A DNA stretch of 7,708 bases, from the NCBI GenBank assembly GCA_903908785.1, contig CAIVTL010000124.1, forward strand, positions 1-7,708. Reading direction: 5' to 3'. Of the stretch, positions 5,367 to 7,708 are shown piece after piece (the stretch's first letter is position 1; each line of letters begins with the position of its first letter). The stretch is from Caldifarciminota bacterium. GTDB lineage: Bacteria; Hydrothermota; Tepidihabitantia; Tepidihabitantales; Tepidihabitantaceae. The notes beneath the pieces are model-generated. The model did no database searches, was not told where the DNA came from, and saw nothing but the letters and a program-made list of their open reading frames with translations. A program made the position numbers and the translations under genes.

Positions 5367-6273
5367 AGGTCTCTTGGGCCTTGGCCGCTGGGGCCGGAAC
5401 TACGTGAAGACCTTGCAGGCGTTGCCCGAGTGCCGGCTCGTCGCGGCGGCTGACGCGAGCGCCGCCACCCGAACCCGGACCGAGCAGGAGTTCGGCATCG
5501 TCGCCCGAGAGACGATTGAGGAACTGCTGTCCGAGACCGCAATCGAAGCGCTGGTCATCGCCACACCGGACCGCACCCATTTCAGCCTTGCTACCGCCGC
5601 ACTTGCGGCCGGCCGAGACGTCCTGGTCGAGAAGCCGATGGCGCTTGAGGCGCCGGAAGCAGCCGCGCTGGCCGCTCAGGCCGAAGCCGGCAGACGCGTG
5701 CTCGCGGTCGGGCACACTGCCGTCTATCACCCGGGCTTCCCGGCACTGATGGACGAGGTCAGGGCCGAGCCGCCCGACACGGCCAGACACGCCTCGACCA
5801 TTCGCACCTCCTCCGGGTATGCTGATGGCCGCTCCAATCCAATCCTGGACCTGTGCCCTCACGACCTCGCCATGGCGGTGCTCCTGTTCGGCACGCCGGT
5901 GGCGGCGCGCGCGCGCAACCGCGGGACCGCTGCGGACTACGAAGTCCGCTTCCGGAACAACGCGCTGCTCAGCGGCCGGGCGGAGTGGCGCAAGCCTCCA
6001 CACGCCCGCCAATTCGAGGTCACCGGCGCCGCAGGCCGCACTCGCGTTTTGCCTCCTGAAACCCCCAACCCGCAACCCGCAACTCGCAACTCGCCTCTCG
6101 GCCGCCAGTGCCTTGACTTCATCGCCTGTTGCCGGACACGCCGGCAGCCGCTCAGCAACGGCCAGTTAGGAGTGGACGTAGCCCGTTGCCTCGCTGCTCT
6201 CGCTGCATCGAGCGCCGACGGCAATACGTGGGTTCCGCTGGCTGCCCTCGTTCATCGTTCCGGAGCGGCATGA
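5314..6273 (+). CDS. Gfo/Idh/MocA-family sugar oxidoreductase
   Basis: NAD(P)-dependent oxidoreductase, 319 aa, typical for the family. The N-terminal Rossmann motif is GLLGLGRWG (19-27), with the conserved ATPDRTH around 83-89 and the family signature EKP at 106-108 (Lys107 catalytic or cofactor-binding). The C-terminal domain has CPHDL with His183. Substrate cannot be read from sequence; next to ugd, uxs and a glycosyltransferase, a nucleotide-sugar dehydrogenase is a reasonable inference. ATG 5314 is chosen for GGGGAG at 5301-5306; ATG 5230 is in frame but would only add translated repeat. Residues 5-16 (RTLPFPLSPSPL) are already repeat-encoded, and the fold proper starts at about residue 17. 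Residues 249-261 are encoded by another heptamer array in a C-terminal loop. The stop overlaps the next gene by ATGA. Confidence 0.88.
   Translation: MTGDRTLPFPLSPSPLGIGLLGLGRWGRNYVKTLQALPECRLVAAADASAATRTRTEQEFGIVARETIEELLSETAIEALVIATPDRTHFSLATAALAAGRDVLVEKPMALEAPEAAALAAQAEAGRRVLAVGHTAVYHPGFPALMDEVRAEPPDTARHASTIRTSSGYADGRSNPILDLCPHDLAMAVLLFGTPVAARARNRGTAADYEVRFRNNALLSGRAEWRKPPHARQFEVTGAAGRTRVLPPETPNPQPATRNSPLGRQCLDFIACCRTRRQPLSNGQLGVDVARCLAALAASSADGNTWVPLAALVHRSGAA
6060..6094. repeat. In-frame heptamer array inside the oxidoreductase (AACYCSC)
   Basis: Five 7-nt units in register: one AACCCCC, two AACCCGC, then two AACTCGC. They encode roughly PETPNPQPATRNS between the EVTGAAGRTRVL strand and the PLGRQCLDFI helix, a position that is normally a variable loop in this family. 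The forward unit is stop-free in all three frames. Confidence 0.92.
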
Positions 6274-6929
6274 CATTGTCAGTCGTAATACCCGTGTATA
6301 ACGAAGAAACCTCGGTCGCCGAACTCGTTGAGCGGGTCAAGGCAGTGCCGGTGGACAAGGAGATTATCACCGTGGATGACCACTCGAGCGACGGTACGCT
6401 CGCCGTCCTGAAGCGGATTCCCGGCATCAGGGTCACCTCGCACCCGGTCAACCGCGGCAAGGGCGCGGCGGTCCGCACCGGACTGGCCCAGGCCACCGGT
6501 GACGTCGTGGTCATTCAGGACGCCGACCTGGAATACGACCCTGACGACTACCCGGCCCTGCTCAGGCCGTTTGAGAACCTGAAGGTAGATGCGGTCTACG
6601 GCTCTCGCTTTCGCGGCGGCGGCAACTTTCTGCTGCTGAGCAAGCTGGCCAACTACTTCCTTACGTTCTTGACCAACGCCCTCTTCGGAGGCAGAATCAC
6701 CGATATGGAAACCTGCTACAAGCTCATCCGGCGTCCGCTTTTCCAGGGCCTGGGCCTGACCGCCGACCGGTTTGAGATTGAGCCGGAGATTACCGCGAAG
6801 CTGCTGCGCCGGCGCTGCCGGATTGCCGAAGTCCCCATCCGCTACAACGCACGCAGCGCCGGGAAGAAGATAGGGCCCAAAGACGGCATGACGGCCTGCA
6901 TCGCGCTGGCAAAGTGGTATGTGAGATAG
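6270..6929 (+). CDS. Family 2 glycosyltransferase (dolichol-phosphate mannose synthase-like)
   Basis: Inverting GT-A glycosyltransferase, 219 aa, the usual size for single-domain DPM1-like enzymes. Visible motifs: VVIPVYNEE (5-13), DDHSSDGT (36-43, nucleotide binding), NRGKGAAVRTG (61-71), the metal-binding QDADLEYDP (83-91), YGSRF (110-114), DMETCYK (145-151), EIEPEITAKLLRR (169-181) and EVPIRY followed by GKKIGPKDG. It has no C-terminal membrane helices, so it should act at the cytoplasmic face of the membrane. Family knowledge suggests an NDP-sugar donor and a polyprenyl-phosphate acceptor; neither can be confirmed here. ATG 6270 is used because the start overlaps the upstream stop (ATGA, 6270-6273), a sign of translational coupling. 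Upstream in-frame codons only give the shadow of the preceding gene. Confidence 0.92.
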   Translation: MTLSVVIPVYNEETSVAELVERVKAVPVDKEIITVDDHSSDGTLAVLKRIPGIRVTSHPVNRGKGAAVRTGLAQATGDVVVIQDADLEYDPDDYPALLRPFENLKVDAVYGSRFRGGGNFLLLSKLANYFLTFLTNALFGGRITDMETCYKLIRRPLFQGLGLTADRFEIEPEITAKLLRRRCRIAEVPIRYNARSAGKKIGPKDGMTACIALAKWYVR

Positions 6930-6941
6930 GGAAGGGAAATC

Positions 6942-6968
6942 CACAGATTGCGCAGATTACAGATGGTC
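6942..6968. repeat. CAGATT repeats (9-nt then 7-nt spacing)
   Basis: CAGATT occurs at 6944-6949 and 6953-6958, then CAGATG at 6960-6965, in the 68-bp gap between the glycosyltransferase and ftsE. Strings of CAGATT with short irregular spacing look like another member of the short-period repeat class here, with a period nearer 9. Confidence 0.45.
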
Positions 6969-6997
6969 TCGGAAGATAGCTTGAGGGTTAAGGTTTG

Positions 6998-7693
6998 ATG
7001 CCTGAAGCCACCCCGCCTGACTCGGTAAATGCCGTCGAGCTCGTCGGCGTGTCGCGGCTGTACCAGCATTCCTGGCCGGCGCTGACCGACGTCAATCTCA
7101 CCATCGAAAAGGGCGACTTCATCTTCATTCTCGGTGCCACCGGCGCCGGGAAGACCACGCTGCTGCGCCTGCTGTACCGCCAGGACCTGGCCGAATCGGG
7201 CGACGTCAAAGTCCTCGGCTATGACCTGAGGAAGATGCCGCTGTCGGAGGTACCGCACTTGCGCAAGCGCATCGGCATCATCTTCCAGGATTTCAAGCTG
7301 CTGGCCGAGCGCACCGTCTACGAGAACCTGGAGTTCGTGCTGCGGGTAATCGGGACCGACCCTAAGGCGATACCGGGCCGGATTCAGGAAACGCTCACGC
7401 GTCTCGGCCTGGTCCACAAGAAAGACTCGTATCCGCACCAGCTTTCCGGCGGCGAGCAACAGAAGACCTCGATTGCTCGGGCACTGGTCAAGGAGCCGGA
7501 AATCCTCCTCGCCGACGAGCCGACCGGCAACATCGACCCGAAAGCCGCGGCCGACATCCTGAACATCCTCAAAGACATCAACTACCAGGGCGCGACCGTG
7601 CTCATGGCGACCCATGACGCGGACCTGGCCGAACGCACCCGCCGCCGCCGCGTCACGCTCGACGCCGGCAGGATTGTGAGAGATGAGACATGA
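6998..7693 (+). CDS. ftsE: Cell-division ABC transporter ATPase FtsE
   Basis: ATPase subunit of the FtsEX complex, which couples ATP hydrolysis at the division site to activation of periplasmic murein hydrolases. It has 231 aa, the normal length. Motifs: Walker A GATGAGKT (46-53), Q-loop in IIFQDFKLL (Gln97), signature LSGGEQQ (149-155), Walker B ILLADE (169-174, Glu174 catalytic), D-loop NIDP (178-181) and switch His206 in ATHD. The FQDFKLL string and the short length without extra domains point to FtsE among ABC ATPases; a LolD-like exporter ATPase is the main alternative. ATG 6998 is chosen over TTG 6995 because GAGGG (6983-6987) sits 10 nt upstream. Its ftsX partner should lie beyond the right edge. 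Confidence 0.9.
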   Translation: MPEATPPDSVNAVELVGVSRLYQHSWPALTDVNLTIEKGDFIFILGATGAGKTTLLRLLYRQDLAESGDVKVLGYDLRKMPLSEVPHLRKRIGIIFQDFKLLAERTVYENLEFVLRVIGTDPKAIPGRIQETLTRLGLVHKKDSYPHQLSGGEQQKTSIARALVKEPEILLADEPTGNIDPKAAADILNILKDINYQGATVLMATHDADLAERTRRRRVTLDAGRIVRDET

Positions 7694-7708
7694 AGGCGGA
7701 AGGATGAA
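7681..7708. repeat. Possible heptamer array at the right edge (GGATGAA-like)
   Basis: The last 28 bases fall into four 7-nt units ending in GAG or GAA, the final one being GGATGAA, the reverse complement of the TTCATCC unit inside uxs. The window ends too soon to tell an array from chance. An ATG at 7704 after AAGG would fit an ftsX start, but only five bases of it are present. Confidence 0.3.

Noticed and set aside
5152..6075. 307-codon open frame antisense to the oxidoreductase
   Set aside because: The + strand frame carries clear Gfo/Idh/MocA motifs; the antisense peptide has none and runs through the repeats.
6842..7615. 257-codon open frame antisense to ftsE
   Set aside because: It is a shadow of ftsE, whose Walker, signature and switch motifs are all intact on the + strand.

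Overview
The window is high-GC bacterial DNA with strong GC preference at third codon positions. All confident genes are on the + strand. Its most unusual property is a set of degenerate short tandem-repeat arrays, mostly with a 7-nt period, between genes and also inside them. High GC, these arrays and the gene content made me think of an uncultured candidate-phylum bacterium (the WOR-3/Stahlbacteria type came to mind). That is only an impression, because there is no rRNA or other phylogenetic marker here.

Layout. 1-322 holds a hexamer array and a heptamer array and no clear gene. 323-547 may encode a 74-residue hypothetical protein. 548-880 is non-coding, with a third array and a possible promoter. 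881-1948 encodes an S66-family serine carboxypeptidase of the MccF/LdcA type. 1949-2752 is about 800 bp of non-coding DNA carrying two copies of a dispersed repeat (the source of spurious 'CHSERSEESS' / 'VILSAAKNL' peptides), a heptamer array and a promoter. The rest is a tight co-directional cluster: ugd (UDP-glucose 6-dehydrogenase), uxs (UDP-glucuronate decarboxylase), a Gfo/Idh/MocA sugar oxidoreductase, a family 2 glycosyltransferase overlapping it by ATGA, then ftsE. A following gene, probably ftsX, would begin at or just past the right edge.

How the genes fit together. Ugd oxidises UDP-glucose to UDP-glucuronate and Uxs decarboxylates it to UDP-xylose. The Gfo/Idh/MocA enzyme probably modifies a nucleotide sugar, and the dolichol-phosphate-mannose-synthase-like GT2 probably moves a sugar to a polyprenyl phosphate or glycan. 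This reads as surface-polysaccharide precursor synthesis placed next to the cell-division ABC ATPase gene ftsE. A TTGACT-N16-TATAGT promoter ends 7 nt before the ugd ATG, so that transcript should be nearly leaderless.

The main discovery candidate is the repeat system. At least ten arrays share a 7-nt period while differing in unit sequence. Two form variable loops inside enzymes (uxs and the oxidoreductase), and others supply the N-terminal codons of the same two genes, apparently in place of their native starts. The uxs-oxidoreductase gap is built from about 2.6 copies of a ~91-bp repeat whose reconstructed core is a palindrome with 14-bp arms.
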